A stretch of DNA of 64,000 nucleotides from Lysobacter sp. CFH 32150 (GCF_022758295.1 NZ_JALDWJ010000004.1:270902-334901); one strand, 5' to 3'. Shown: positions 11,879-22,916, counted from the stretch's first letter. The notes: generated by a model from the sequence alone, not told the origin. Made by a program: numbers and translations.

Positions 11879-12673
11879 CTAGGTCGCGCGACCTGCGAGC
11901 AAGTCGTATTTGAGCTTGGCGTACCGTGCATGCAGCAGGTGGAAACGCCAACCGGCGCTGCCATCGATCAGGCCGCCGCGGACGACCAGGTTTTTCAGCA
12001 GATACGCAAACGCAGCCAGCAGGCCGCGGCCGACGAACGCGCTGCGTCCGCGCTCGCGTTGTTCGCTCGCCCACAGCTGCGCGTAGCCTTGCAGCTTGCG
12101 CCAGTACTCTTCCGCATCGCGCGCGGTGTCGTGCTCCAGCACGACGTCCGACGTTTCCACCTTGTTGCCAGCGACGTCGAGGTATTCGTGTACGGCTTTC
12201 AAACCGTGGCGCAGATGGGGGCGGAACAGGCGATGCACCGGCTCGCGCGCGAAGCTGCCGGCGCGCATCGCGTGCCCAAGGAAATGGGTGCGGCGCAGCA
12301 GCAGCCACACGTCGGCCTGCTCCACATTCGCATGTCCAACGTCGCCGGAGCCGGAGAACAAGGCGCGCAACGCGTCCTGTGCCGGTGGTTCGAGCCATTC
12401 GTCGGCGTCGAGCAGGATCACCCACGGCTGCGCAGCCATGGCGATCACGGCGTTCTTCTGCGCGGCGAAACCGCGCCAATCCTGGTGCTCGACGCGCGCG
12501 CCGAGGCCGCGCGCGATCGTCACGGTGTCATCGTTGGACCCGGAGTCGAGCACGATCACCTCGCGGCACACCGGCAGCAGCGAACCGATGCAGCGGGCGA
12601 TGCGGTCGGCTTCGTTCTTGGTGATGACGACGCCGGACAGGGGCAAGGTCGATGGCGCGGATGATGAAGGCAT
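11879..12673 (-). CDS. Glycosyltransferase family 2, WaaE/KdtX-like
   Basis: The 264-residue protein starts with SGVVITKNEADRIARCI and the LDSGSNDDTV block of GT2 enzymes, with the metal-binding motif ILLDADEWLEP near residue 95. FLGHAMRAGSFAREPVHRLF and the later VHEYL segment resemble WaaE/KdtX-type LPS-core glucosyltransferases. It has no membrane span and is probably a cytoplasmic peripheral enzyme. ATG 12673 (MPSSSAPS) is chosen since it fits the short N-terminus; an in-frame ATG at 12703 would overlap the divergent GT4 start. Donor and acceptor are unknown. Confidence 0.85.
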   Translation of the reverse strand: MPSSSAPSTLPLSGVVITKNEADRIARCIGSLLPVCREVIVLDSGSNDDTVTIARGLGARVEHQDWRGFAAQKNAVIAMAAQPWVILLDADEWLEPPAQDALRALFSGSGDVGHANVEQADVWLLLRRTHFLGHAMRAGSFAREPVHRLFRPHLRHGLKAVHEYLDVAGNKVETSDVVLEHDTARDAEEYWRKLQGYAQLWASEQRERGRSAFVGRGLLAAFAYLLKNLVVRGGLIDGSAGWRFHLLHARYAKLKYDLLAGRAT

Positions 12674-12698
12674 GGGCGGCGATTGTAGACTGCACGAC

Positions 12699-13859
12699 AT
12701 GAGCGAGACCGTGCCGACAACACCCGTACGCGTGCTGCATTTCGTCACCGGCGGGTTTTCCGGCGGTGCCACGCAGGTCGCGATCGCGCTGGTCAATGCC
12801 GCGTTGCACAGCGAGCGCGTGCAGCCGTTGCTGGTGCTGCGGCGCAAGCGTCGCACCGATCCCAAGCGCATCGCCGAACTCGAACAGGCCGGAACACCGT
12901 TGGCCGTCGTGCCCGGCTGGTCGCATGCGGCGACGATCTGGAGCCTGGTCAAGCTGTGCAGGCAGTTCCGCCCCGACGTGCTGGTCGCGCACGGCTTCAG
13001 CGAACACTTGTGGGGGCGCTACGCCGGCCTGCTGGCGCATGTGCCGCACCTGGTCCATGTCGAGCACAACACGCGCGAACGCTACACCGCCTGGCGATTG
13101 CAGCAATCGCGCTGGCTGGCGCAGCGCACCGACCGCATCGTCGGTTGTTCGGAAGGCGTGCGCCTGCGCTTGCTGGAGATGGGCATGCCGGCCGGGCGCA
13201 CCATCGCCATCCCGAACGGCATCCGCCTGGAGCCATTCGCCGATGCCGAGGCGCACCCGTTCGCACAGCGCGTACCGGGCATCGTGATGGTGGCGCGCTA
13301 CTCCAAGCAGAAAGACCATGCGACTTTGCTGCGCGCCGTGGCGCTACTGCACGACCGCGGGCTGCAACCGCCGCTGCTGTTCGCGGGTGGTGGCAAGGCG
13401 GCGCACCGCAAACCGATGGAGCAGCTGGCCTCGCAGCTGGGGTTGTCGGATCAGGTGCACTTCCTCGGCCTGCACCGCAACGTGCCCGACCTGCTGATGC
13501 GGCACCAGATCGCGGTGTTGAGCACGCATTACGAAGGCATGCCGCTGGCGTTGATCGAGGGCATGGCGGCCGGTTGCGCCGTGATCGGCAGCGCCGTGCC
13601 GGGCGTGCGCGAAGTGATCGACGATGGTGTCGATGGCCGGCTGGTGGCAGAGAGCGATCCGACGGCGTTGGCGGATGCGCTGGAAGCGCTGTTGCGCGAT
13701 CCGGGATCAGCGGCGCGGCTCGGCACTGCGGCGCGCGCGGTGGCGATCGAACGCCATAGTCGCGAGTTGATGAACCAGCGTTACGAAGACCTGTTCCTCG
13801 CCCTGGCTTCTGCTCCCTCCCCTGCGAAGGCAGGGGAGGGTTGGGGAGGGGTTGAGTAG
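12699..13859 (+). CDS. Glycosyltransferase family 4
   Basis: This 386-residue GT-B enzyme has an N-terminal acceptor domain (VLHFVTGGFSGGATQVAIAL) and a C-terminal nucleotide-sugar domain: MVARYSKQKDHATLLRAVA, FAGGGKA, VHFLGLHRNV, and STHYEGMPLALIEGMAAG holding the EX7E motif. It probably builds LPS or another surface glycan. It starts 26 bases from the divergent GT2 start, so the two share a promoter region. Its last 15 or so codons and stop lie inside palindromic repeat copy B, so the repeat has supplied the C-terminus. Confidence 0.9.
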   Translation: MSETVPTTPVRVLHFVTGGFSGGATQVAIALVNAALHSERVQPLLVLRRKRRTDPKRIAELEQAGTPLAVVPGWSHAATIWSLVKLCRQFRPDVLVAHGFSEHLWGRYAGLLAHVPHLVHVEHNTRERYTAWRLQQSRWLAQRTDRIVGCSEGVRLRLLEMGMPAGRTIAIPNGIRLEPFADAEAHPFAQRVPGIVMVARYSKQKDHATLLRAVALLHDRGLQPPLLFAGGGKAAHRKPMEQLASQLGLSDQVHFLGLHRNVPDLLMRHQIAVLSTHYEGMPLALIEGMAAGCAVIGSAVPGVREVIDDGVDGRLVAESDPTALADALEALLRDPGSAARLGTAARAVAIERHSRELMNQRYEDLFLALASAPSPAKAGEGWGGVE

Positions 13860-13929
13860 TTGCCGACGAACACTCGGCTCTGCGAGCCTCGCACCCCATA
13901 CCAACCTCCCTGCAAGCAGGGGGAGGAGT
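13813..13929. repeat. Double-hairpin palindromic repeat, copy B
   Basis: This has the same architecture as 4149-4265. The left hairpin is nearly identical to copy A (CCCTCCCCTGCGAAGGCAGG); the right one is slightly shortened. It begins inside the GT4 reading frame and ends just before the galE stop, between convergent genes. Confidence 0.8.
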
Positions 13930-13931
13930 AG

Positions 13932-14915
13932 TCAGGTAGGCCAGTGCGCGTGCTTGCGCTCCCACGCCCAGGCATGCGCGACGATGGTGTCGAGATTGGC
14001 AAACCGTGGCTGCCAACCCAGCTCGGCGCGCGCGCGATGTGAGTCGGCGACCAGGCTCGGCGGATCGCCCGCGCGACGTTCGCCGACCACCACCGGGATC
14101 TCGCGACCGGTCACGCGTTGTGCGGCCGTGATCACTTCGCGCACCGAGAAGCCATTGCCATTGCCGAGGTTGTAACGCGCACTCCCGCCACCGGCCAGCA
14201 GCTGCTGCAACGCGAGCAGGTGCGCATCGCACAAGTCTTCGATATGGATGTAGTCGCGCACGCAGGTGCCGTCGGGCGTGGCGTAGTCGTCGCCGTAGAT
14301 GGTGATGTGCGGGCGGCGTCCGGCGGCGGCTTGCAGGATCAGCGGCAGCAGGTGCGTTTCCGGCTCGTGGCATTCGCCGAGTTCGCCGTCGGGATCGGCG
14401 CCGGCGGCGTTGAAATAGCGCAGGCACACCGACTTCAATCCGTAGGCGTGGTCGTAGTCCTCCAGCATCTGCTCGACCATCCACTTGCTGCGGCCGTAGG
14501 GGTTGATCGGCTGCTTGGGATGGGCTTCGTCGATCGGTACGTAGGCGGGATCACCGAAGATCGCCGCGGTCGAGGAGAAAATGAAGCGTGCGACGCCATG
14601 GGCGCGCATGCCGTCGAGCAGCACCTGGGTCGCGGTGACGTTGTTGCGGTAATACTTGGCGGGATCGGCCACCGATTCGCCGACCTGGATGCTGCTGGCG
14701 AAATGCATCACCGCCGCGGGTTGGCATGTACGCAGCACTTGGTCGACGAAAGCGGCATCGTCAATGTCGCCGACATGCAGCTCCGCGTTCTGCACTGCGG
14801 CGCGGCGGCCGCTGCTCAGGTCGTCCGCCACGATCGGGTTGAAGCCCGATTGCCGCAGCCGTTTCACCATGTGCGAACCGATATAGCCCGCACCACCGAC
14901 GACCAGGATGTTCAA
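13932..14915 (-). CDS. galE: UDP-glucose 4-epimerase
   Basis: GalE interconverts UDP-glucose and UDP-galactose with bound NAD. The 327-residue extended-SDR protein has VGGAGYIGSH (Gly-rich NAD site) at residues 6-15, the catalytic Ser in FSSTAAIFGD, YGRSKWMVEQ (YxxxK) near 150, and the family GADPDGELGE and YIHIEDL segments. The start is TTG 14915: it gives exactly the family N-terminus (MNILVVGGAGYIG), an AAGGTG ribosome site lies just upstream, and no in-frame ATG precedes it. It follows the PH-domain gene by 25 bases and probably supplies UDP-Gal to nearby glycosyltransferases. Confidence 0.95.
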   Translation of the reverse strand: MNILVVGGAGYIGSHMVKRLRQSGFNPIVADDLSSGRRAAVQNAELHVGDIDDAAFVDQVLRTCQPAAVMHFASSIQVGESVADPAKYYRNNVTATQVLLDGMRAHGVARFIFSSTAAIFGDPAYVPIDEAHPKQPINPYGRSKWMVEQMLEDYDHAYGLKSVCLRYFNAAGADPDGELGECHEPETHLLPLILQAAAGRRPHITIYGDDYATPDGTCVRDYIHIEDLCDAHLLALQQLLAGGGSARYNLGNGNGFSVREVITAAQRVTGREIPVVVGERRAGDPPSLVADSHRARAELGWQPRFANLDTIVAHAWAWERKHAHWPT

Positions 14916-14940
14916 GATGCACCTTCAGTAGAAAACATGC

Positions 14941-16452
14941 TCACCACTGCAACTTGCGCTGCGCCAGCGTGCGCGCCAGGCGCGTGTACAAGGCGCGCGC
15001 GTCCGCTTCGGCGATGTAACGGATGCGCAGCGGTGGCGCCAGCGCGGAGGCGCCGGCGGTGTCCAGCCACAACGTCGCCATGCCGTGGTGGCGATCGAAC
15101 GGGGTCCGCTCCAGGCGCAAGGCCTGCAACTTGTCGAGCTCGGCGAAGCGCCAGTAACGCGACCACCAGCCGCCGCGGAGTGCGATGAGGCGCGCGTTGA
15201 GCGAGTAACCCGCGCGACGCGCGTGCTGGCGCGCGGCGTAGATCGACCACGGCGCCCACAACAGCGCGAGCAAGCCCCAGCCGCCGAAGCGCCACGTCAG
15301 TGCGATCGTGGCGATCAATGCGAACACCACGCCCGGCTTGCACAACCGGCGCCATGCGCGCGGATGCAGCGGTTGCCAGTCGAGTGCGTCCCAACCAGCG
15401 TCGGCCGGGAGCAGGTGGCGGATCAGGTCGTCGCAGGCCTGCGGCGTGGCGATCGGGGCCAGTTCGCGCAGCGCGCGTTGCGGCTGTCCCTGTTGTTCGC
15501 CGACCGCACTGTCGATATGCAGGCTGCGGCGCTTGAACCAGCGATGCAGCACGCCTTCGTGCAAGGTCCAGGCCTGGATCCGCCGCCGCGCCGCGCTGGT
15601 CCTGGTGCGCGCGAGCAGGCCGCGTTCGACGGTGAGGCGGCGGCCGTGTTCGCTCAAGGTGAAACCGTAGTACTGCAACAACGCCAGCACGATCGACAGC
15701 AGCCGCAGCAGCGCCACGAACGCGAGCAATAGCGACGCCGCGGCCAGCACGTATTGGGCTGGTCCGAAGTGATGCGTGCCAGCCCAGCCGAACAACGCTT
15801 CGCCCCAGGATTCGAACAGGTTCGGGATCAGGCGCGAGTTGTACTGCGAGGCGCCGGCAAAAGCGCCGCCGATCACGATCAGGCCGCGGTTCGAGATCAG
15901 GCCGAGGCGTACCAACTCACCCGGCGACAATGCGAGCAGCACCTCATCCCGGGGCGCATCGATCACGTCCGGCGCCGGCACCTGTCCGCGATGGCGGATC
16001 AGCTGTTCCAGCGCCAGCGCATCATCCATGCGCAGCACGCGCATCTGCGCCTCGGGTTTCTGTCCACCCGCCGACTCCAGCCGCAACTCGGCAACGCCGA
16101 ACAGGCGATGCAGCAACGACTGCTGCACGACCACGTTATGGATGCGCGCGAACGGAATCTCGCGCCGGCTGCGGTGCAACCAGCCGCTGCGGATGGTGAT
16201 GCCGTCGCTACCGATCCGGTAACGGTAGGTGAAGTACTGCAATACCGAGATCAGCGCGAGCACACCGACGCCGATCAGTGGCCACAGTTCGTTGTTGTCG
16301 GCTCGCTGGCCGAAGAAGAACACTGCGACCAGCGGGACGATGAACTGCTTGAGCTGCGCCACCAGCACGAACAACCATGACCACGGATGCAGGCGGCGGT
16401 CCGGGGCTTCCACGGTGTCGGCGGGCACGGTCTCCACCGCGTCAGAGGGCAT
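14941..16452 (-). CDS. PH domain membrane protein, YdbT-like
   Basis: The 503-residue protein has several paired membrane segments (near residues 22-65, 180-240 and 365-405) separated by bacterial PH domains (bPH_2, formerly DUF304), recognised from FTYRYRIGSDGITIRSGWLHRSRREIPFARI-type segments such as IRSGWLHRSRREIPF and GFTLSEHGRRLTVERGLL. Three repeats and two-gene pairing match YdbT/YdbS. The role is unknown, with an envelope link suspected. Its ATG overlaps the end of the shorter PH gene by 11 bases, indicating coupling. Confidence 0.85.
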   Translation of the reverse strand: MPSDAVETVPADTVEAPDRRLHPWSWLFVLVAQLKQFIVPLVAVFFFGQRADNNELWPLIGVGVLALISVLQYFTYRYRIGSDGITIRSGWLHRSRREIPFARIHNVVVQQSLLHRLFGVAELRLESAGGQKPEAQMRVLRMDDALALEQLIRHRGQVPAPDVIDAPRDEVLLALSPGELVRLGLISNRGLIVIGGAFAGASQYNSRLIPNLFESWGEALFGWAGTHHFGPAQYVLAAASLLLAFVALLRLLSIVLALLQYYGFTLSEHGRRLTVERGLLARTRTSAARRRIQAWTLHEGVLHRWFKRRSLHIDSAVGEQQGQPQRALRELAPIATPQACDDLIRHLLPADAGWDALDWQPLHPRAWRRLCKPGVVFALIATIALTWRFGGWGLLALLWAPWSIYAARQHARRAGYSLNARLIALRGGWWSRYWRFAELDKLQALRLERTPFDRHHGMATLWLDTAGASALAPPLRIRYIAEADARALYTRLARTLAQRKLQW

Positions 16453-16951
16453 CGTCGTCGTGGTCGAGCTGGCGGGCGAGGCGATCGCGCAGGCGTTCGG
16501 CGTCGCCTTCGTCGAGGCCGGACACCGACACCGCGCTCATCCTGCTGCCGGCGGTATGGATCACCAGCGTGGCCAAATGCCAGCGTCGTTCCAGCGGGCC
16601 GTGCTTGAGGTCGAGGTGTTGCACGCGCGAAGCCGGCACGCGTGTTTCGCGCCGCCACAGATTGCCGCGCAGCAGCGCGAAGCCATCGGCGTCGAGCAGC
16701 CAGAACGTGCGGCGATGGCGGCGCGTGCCGCTCCAGCTGCCCACCATGATGCCGACCGTGAGGCCGATCGCTGCCGCCAGCAACGGCGAAACGACATCGC
16801 GTGCTTCGGCCGCCATGCCGAACGCGAAGGCCAGGCCCACGCCGAGTACGGAGGCATCGGCCAGCACGAACAGGCTGCGAGCACGCGGCGGCAGGGGGTT
16901 CCACTCGGGTGCGGGCAACTCGGATGCGGACAATGTGGCGGCTTCGGTCAT
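16442..16951 (-). CDS. PH domain membrane protein, YdbS-like
   Basis: The 169-residue protein has two membrane helices (about residues 28-47 and 56-72), then one bacterial PH domain with FWLLDADGFALLRGNLWRRE and the RVPASRVQHLDLKHGPLERR pattern typical of YdbS. It ends in an acidic tail. It is the small partner of the next gene, with which it overlaps by 11 bases. It starts 2 bases after the stop of the acyltransferase gene, so the three form one operon. ATG 16951; an adjacent GTG two codons earlier is a possible alternative. Confidence 0.85.
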   Translation of the reverse strand: MTEAATLSASELPAPEWNPLPPRARSLFVLADASVLGVGLAFAFGMAAEARDVVSPLLAAAIGLTVGIMVGSWSGTRRHRRTFWLLDADGFALLRGNLWRRETRVPASRVQHLDLKHGPLERRWHLATLVIHTAGSRMSAVSVSGLDEGDAERLRDRLARQLDHDDDAL

Positions 16952-16953
16952 GG

Positions 16954-17907
16954 TCACGATTCGGCGCGGCGTTGGTAGCGGTGAGGGTAGCAACCCGGCC
17001 AATACGGATTGCACAGCGGCGAGCCTTGCGGCTGGATGGAATAGCGCTTGTAGGTCCATTGGTACTGCGCCGGATCGCGGCGAGCAATGTGTTCGACCGC
17101 AACGTTGAGCGCGGCGACGCCCGCCTCCGCATCGGCGATGCCCGCCGGCGCTGGTTCGAAGCGCAGGGCGAATACCGGTCCTGCCGGCGAATCGCCAACC
17201 CGCTCGCAATACCCGAACAACACCGTCGCGCCGGTGCGTTGCGCCAGCCGCGGCAACAAGGTCATGGTCAGCGCGGGAATACCGAAGAATGGAGCGAATT
17301 CGCCGTCGCCGGCCTTCGGCTGCTGGTCGGGGAGGATGCCGGTGACGCCGCCGTCCTTGAGCAGCTTGAACAGTTGCCGGATCGCCGGACCTTCGGCGCG
17401 CACCTGGGTGACACGGCCCGCATCGCCGTGCGCGGCGCGCACGCGATTGAGGAAGGCCTCGCCGACCACCGACTCCGGCGGTGCATACAGGATCGCCAGC
17501 GGCGTACGCCAGGCCAGCCACTGGTTCAACAGTTCCCAATTGCCGTAGTGCGGTGCGGCGACGATGAGGCCACGGCCGGCGGCGACGGCTGCGTCGAACA
17601 GCTCGACGCCCTGCGTCTCGCGGATCAGCGCCAGGTTGTCGGCGTGCGGCCGGGTCCAGAAGCGCAGCGTTTCCAGCGTCTGTCGTGCGGTGGCGCGGAG
17701 GATGCCGGCATGCAATTCAGCACGCTGGCCCGGCAGCAACTCGGGATAGGCCAGCTCGAGGTTGCGTCGCGCCACTTTGCTCATGCGTGCGTCGCGCCAA
17801 CGCCACCAGGCGGCGATGGCATCGGCGAATGTTCGCAGCCACGGCCAGGGCAGGCGGGCGAACGCTGCGGCCAGCGCGTAGAGGAATCGGGCGGTGAGGT
17901 CGGTCAC
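16954..17907 (-). CDS. Lysophospholipid/lipid A acyltransferase, LpxL family
   Basis: The 317-residue protein belongs to the LpxL/HtrB acyltransferase superfamily. It has an N-terminal membrane-anchoring helix, [11 protein letters not shown] near residue 46, the catalytic motif [13 protein letters not shown] (His-x4-Glu) near 135, and [18 protein letters not shown]. Members transfer acyl groups from acyl-ACP to lipid A precursors or ornithine lipids on the inner membrane. The start is GTG 17907. It heads a three-gene operon with the two PH-domain proteins, suggesting a shared envelope-lipid role. Whether the product is lipid A or an aryl-polyene/ornithine lipid cannot be told. Confidence 0.85.
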   Translation of the reverse strand: MTDLTARFLYALAAAFARLPWPWLRTFADAIAAWWRWRDARMSKVARRNLELAYPELLPGQRAELHAGILRATARQTLETLRFWTRPHADNLALIRETQGVELFDAAVAAGRGLIVAAPHYGNWELLNQWLAWRTPLAILYAPPESVVGEAFLNRVRAAHGDAGRVTQVRAEGPAIRQLFKLLKDGGVTGILPDQQPKAGDGEFAPFFGIPALTMTLLPRLAQRTGATVLFGYCERVGDSPAGPVFALRFEPAPAGIADAEAGVAALNVAVEHIARRDPAQYQWTYKRYSIQPQGSPLCNPYWPGCYPHRYQRRAES

Positions 17908-18035
17908 GGCCTCAGTCTAGCGGGTGCCTTGCAGTGCAGAACCTGGTCCGGCACGCGCGCGCTGCAAATGCCGTAAAACGTGGCGGGCAAGGTTTGGTAC
18001 TACAAAATCATCGACCCCGACTACTCCCGATTCGC

Positions 18036-18476
18036 ATGCTTGCCCTCATCCAACGCGTCACCTCCGCTTCCGTTGCCGTCGCCGGCGAAACCACCGGCGC
18101 CATCGGTCCCGGCCTGCTCGCGCTGGTCGCAGTGGAGCCCGGCGACAGCGAAGCGCAGATCGCACGCATGGCCGAACGTCTGCTCGGCTATCGCGTATTC
18201 GACGACGGCGCGGGCCGCATGAATCGTTCGCTCGCCGACACCGGCGGCGGCCTGCTGCTGGTCAGCCAGTTCACCCTCGCCGCCGACACCAGCTCCGGCA
18301 TGCGCCCAGGCTTCTCCACGGCCGCGCCGCCCGCCGAGGCTGAACGCGGATTCAACCGTCTGGTCGCGATCTGCCGCGAAAAACACGCCTCGGGGGTGGA
18401 AATCGGCCGCTTCGGCGCCCATATGACCGTCAGCCTGGTCAACGACGGCCCGGTCACCTTCCTGCTCCGGCCTTAG
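18036..18476 (+). CDS. dtd: D-aminoacyl-tRNA deacylase
   Basis: Dtd hydrolyses D-amino acids, and glycine mischarged on tRNA-Ala, from tRNA. The 146-residue product starts [15 protein letters not shown] and has the two active-site motifs: [13 protein letters not shown] (SQFTL) and [11 protein letters not shown] (the Gly-Pro cross-subunit motif, normally NxGPVT). Length matches the family. ATG 18036 fits the family N-terminus. It lies upstream of rpoD, separated by a hairpin, and is divergent from the acyltransferase operon. Confidence 0.93.
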   Translation: MLALIQRVTSASVAVAGETTGAIGPGLLALVAVEPGDSEAQIARMAERLLGYRVFDDGAGRMNRSLADTGGGLLLVSQFTLAADTSSGMRPGFSTAAPPAEAERGFNRLVAICREKHASGVEIGRFGAHMTVSLVNDGPVTFLLRP

Positions 18477-18479
18477 TTT

Positions 18480-18513
18480 CCAGCCGGCGGCGGTGGGGCT
18501 ACCGCCCGGCTGG
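18480..18513 (+). terminator. Hairpin between dtd and rpoD
   Basis: CCAGCCGG...GGCGGT pairs with ACCGCC...CGGCTGG around a GGGGCT loop, 4 bases after the dtd stop. There is no T-run, so termination is uncertain. The structure directly abuts TATAAT at 18514. Confidence 0.45.
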
Positions 18514-18519
18514 TATAAT
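18514..18519 (+). promoter_or_regulatory. TATAAT -10-like box upstream of rpoD
   Basis: A perfect sigma-70 -10 consensus lies 39 bases before the rpoD start, within GGTATAATG. No good -35 is visible at 16-18 bases; that position falls inside the 18480-18513 hairpin. It may be a real promoter aided by other contacts, or chance. Confidence 0.4.
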
Positions 18520-18557
18520 GCTGGGTTCCCTTGACACCCTCTACGGTGGCGCGCCAC

Positions 18558-20405
<1,848 letters not shown>

Positions 20406-20431
20406 CGCACGCGGCAGTTCCTGCGACACCA

Positions 20432-20463
20432 CAACGGCCGCCCATCGCGGCCGTTGCTTTTTG
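20432..20463 (+). terminator. Rho-independent terminator of rpoD
   Basis: A 10-base perfect stem (CAACGGCCGC with GCGGCCGTTG, 5-base loop) is followed by CTTTTTG, 27 bases past the rpoD stop. Confidence 0.9.
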
Positions 20464-20531
20464 TGGTCATCGCGACACGACGCCGGTGGATCGAATACGC
20501 TGCGCATTCCGTTGAACCGTACGGGGAACGC

Positions 20532-22889
20532 ATGCGCAGATCGGCTGACCACCCATCCCGGCAACGTTCCTTGCCGCTGTTGTGCGCCTGGGCCATCGCC
20601 GGCGCGACGATCGCAGTGCCGGCGCAATCTGCCGACAGTGTCTATGCCGCGGTCGACCCCTTCATCGGCACCGGTGGCGAGGGCCACACGTTTCCCGGCG
20701 CCGTCGTGCCGTTCGGCATGATCCAGCTCAGCCCGGATACGCAGATCAAGCCGCGCAAGGAAGCCTACGGCTGGGCCGCCGGCTATCGCTACGACGACAG
20801 CAGCATTGTCGGCTTCTCGCACACCCACTTCTCGGGTACCGGGCACTCCGATCTCGGCGACGTGCTGCTGATGCCGATCGCCGGCGAGGTCAAGCTCGAA
20901 CGCGGCGATGCGAAGCAATCCGGGAGCGGCTATACCTCGCGTTTCAGCCACGACGGCGAAGTCGCCGAGCCCGGCTACTACGCGGTCACGCTGGACGATT
21001 ATGCGATCCGCGCCGAACTCACCGCGAGCGAACGCGTCGGCGTGCATCGCTACACCTTTCCCAAAGGCAAGGCCGCGCACGTGCTCGTCGACCTGCGCAC
21101 CAGCATGTACGACTACGCCGGCAAAGTGCAGTGGTCGCGCCTGCGCCTGCGTGCCGACGGCACGGTGACGGGCTTCCGCGAAACCCGCGGCTGGGCACCA
21201 GGCCGCCAGCTGTATTTCGCAATGCGCTTTTCGCGCGCGCCCAGCGGCCACCAGTTCCACGACACCGAGCAGGACGTCGTTTACAAGGGCTTTCCGCCGC
21301 CGGCCGAAAAAACGCCGTCGCAGCGCGCGCAGATCGAAGGTCGCCAACTGGTCGGCGCGTTCGATTTCGCCGATGCACCTGGCGCGCAATTGCTGGTCAA
21401 GGTTTCGATTTCACCGGTCAGCGAAGACAACGCCATCGCCAACCTCGATGCCGAAGTCCCCGCATGGGATTTCGATGGTGTTCGCAAACAGGCACGCGCC
21501 GCTTGGACGCAGGCCTTATCCGCGATCGACGTCGACGCACCCGAGCCGATGCGCAAGAGCTTCTACACCGCGCTCTATCACACGCTGATGGGCCCGAGCC
21601 TGTTCATGGACAGCGATGGCCGCTATCGCGGTCCGGACAATGCCGTGCACCAGGCCAAGGGCTTCCGCAATCATTCGACGTTCTCGCTGTGGGACACCTA
21701 CCGTGCGCTGCATCCGCTGCTGACGCTGGTGCAACCGGCACAGCGCAGCAACGACTTCGTCAATTCATTGCTCGCTGCGCGCCGCGAAAGTCCGTACGGC
21801 GTACTGCCGGTATGGTCGTTCCATGGCCTGGAGACGTGGTGCATGATCGGCTACCACGCGGTGCCGGTGATCGCCGATGCCTACATGAAGGGCATCCGCG
21901 GCTACGACGCCAACGAGGCCTTGGACGCGATGGTGGCGAGCGCGAGTTACGGCCCTTACGACGGCATCGCGCAGTACATGGAACTCGGCTACGTGCCGAT
22001 CGACGAAGAAGGCGAGGCCGCATCGAAGACGCTCGAATACGCCTTCGACGACTGGACCATCGCGCGCACGGCCGAAGCAATGGGCCGCAACGACATCGCC
22101 GCGCAATTCGAAAAACGCGCAGCGAACTGGACGCACGCGTTCGACCCCGCGACTGGGTTCATGCGTGCGCGCAAGCGCGACGGCGGTTTCCGCGAACCGT
22201 TCGATCCCACCGTCAGCGGCTACGGCAGCGACTACACCGAGGGCAATGCCTGGCAGTACTCGTGGTACGTGCCGCAGGATGTCGCCGGACTGAGCGCGGC
22301 ACTCGGCGGCGACGACAAGCTGGTCGCCAAGCTCGATCAGGTCTTCGACGCCAAGGTCGACCCGAAAACCTTCGAACACATGGAAGACATCACCGGCCTG
22401 ATCGGCTGGTACGCGCATGGCAACGAACCGAGCCATCACGTCGCCTATCTGTATGCCTATGCCGGGCAGCCGTGGCGGACGCAGGAACGCCTGAAGCAGA
22501 TCATGGACAGCCAGTACGCTCCGCGGCCCGACGGCCTCGCCGGCAACGACGACCTGGGCCAGATGTCGGCGTGGTTCGTGTTCACTGCGCTGGGCTTCTA
22601 TCCGGTGGCACCGGGCAGCAACGAGTACGTGATCGGGCGTCCGTTCCTGCCGCGCGCGACGTTGAACCTGCCCAACGGCAAGCGCTTCAGCGTGGTCGCC
22701 GAGAATATGGACGACGCGCATCCCTATGCCGGGGGCGTCACGCTCAACGGCAAGCCGCTCGAACGCAGCTACCTGCGTCATGACGAGATCATGGCGGGTG
22801 GCGAATTGCGCTTCGTCATGCAGGCGACGCCCGATAAGCAGTGGGCGACGGCTGCGGGCCAGCGCCCGTACTCGATGTCGACGCGATGA
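20532..22889 (+). CDS. Exported GH92 alpha-1,2-mannosidase-like glycosidase
   Basis: The 785-residue protein has an N-terminal signal peptide (residues 1-33, ending PAQSA) and the full GH92 fold: VDPFIGTGGEGHTFPGAVVP at the N-terminal beta-sandwich, FSHTHFSGTGHSD, SLWDTYRALHPLL, and GNDDLGQMSAWFVFTALGFY in the (alpha/alpha)6 catalytic part. GH92 enzymes are Ca2+-dependent exo-alpha-mannosidases that trim N-glycans or mannans. ATG 20532 has a GGGGAAC ribosome site; the frame opens earlier but without a signal-like start. It is a single gene with no transporter beside it, so an extracellular or periplasmic scavenging role is inferred. Confidence 0.9.
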   Translation: MRRSADHPSRQRSLPLLCAWAIAGATIAVPAQSADSVYAAVDPFIGTGGEGHTFPGAVVPFGMIQLSPDTQIKPRKEAYGWAAGYRYDDSSIVGFSHTHFSGTGHSDLGDVLLMPIAGEVKLERGDAKQSGSGYTSRFSHDGEVAEPGYYAVTLDDYAIRAELTASERVGVHRYTFPKGKAAHVLVDLRTSMYDYAGKVQWSRLRLRADGTVTGFRETRGWAPGRQLYFAMRFSRAPSGHQFHDTEQDVVYKGFPPPAEKTPSQRAQIEGRQLVGAFDFADAPGAQLLVKVSISPVSEDNAIANLDAEVPAWDFDGVRKQARAAWTQALSAIDVDAPEPMRKSFYTALYHTLMGPSLFMDSDGRYRGPDNAVHQAKGFRNHSTFSLWDTYRALHPLLTLVQPAQRSNDFVNSLLAARRESPYGVLPVWSFHGLETWCMIGYHAVPVIADAYMKGIRGYDANEALDAMVASASYGPYDGIAQYMELGYVPIDEEGEAASKTLEYAFDDWTIARTAEAMGRNDIAAQFEKRAANWTHAFDPATGFMRARKRDGGFREPFDPTVSGYGSDYTEGNAWQYSWYVPQDVAGLSAALGGDDKLVAKLDQVFDAKVDPKTFEHMEDITGLIGWYAHGNEPSHHVAYLYAYAGQPWRTQERLKQIMDSQYAPRPDGLAGNDDLGQMSAWFVFTALGFYPVAPGSNEYVIGRPFLPRATLNLPNGKRFSVVAENMDDAHPYAGGVTLNGKPLERSYLRHDEIMAGGELRFVMQATPDKQWATAAGQRPYSMSTR

Positions 22890-22910
22890 GATGCGAGTGC
22901 GCGCCTGCAC

Positions 22911-22916
22911 TAAAAT
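22911..22916 (+). promoter_or_regulatory. Possible -10 box of the tRNA gene
   Basis: TAAAAT lies 9 bases before the mature 5' end of the tRNA at 22926, a normal spacing. No recognisable -35 element is seen at 17 bases. Confidence 0.4.

Noticed and set aside
18531..18536. TTGACA as a -35 box of rpoD
   Set aside because: It lies downstream of the TATAAT at 18514 and too close to the start codon, so order and spacing are wrong.
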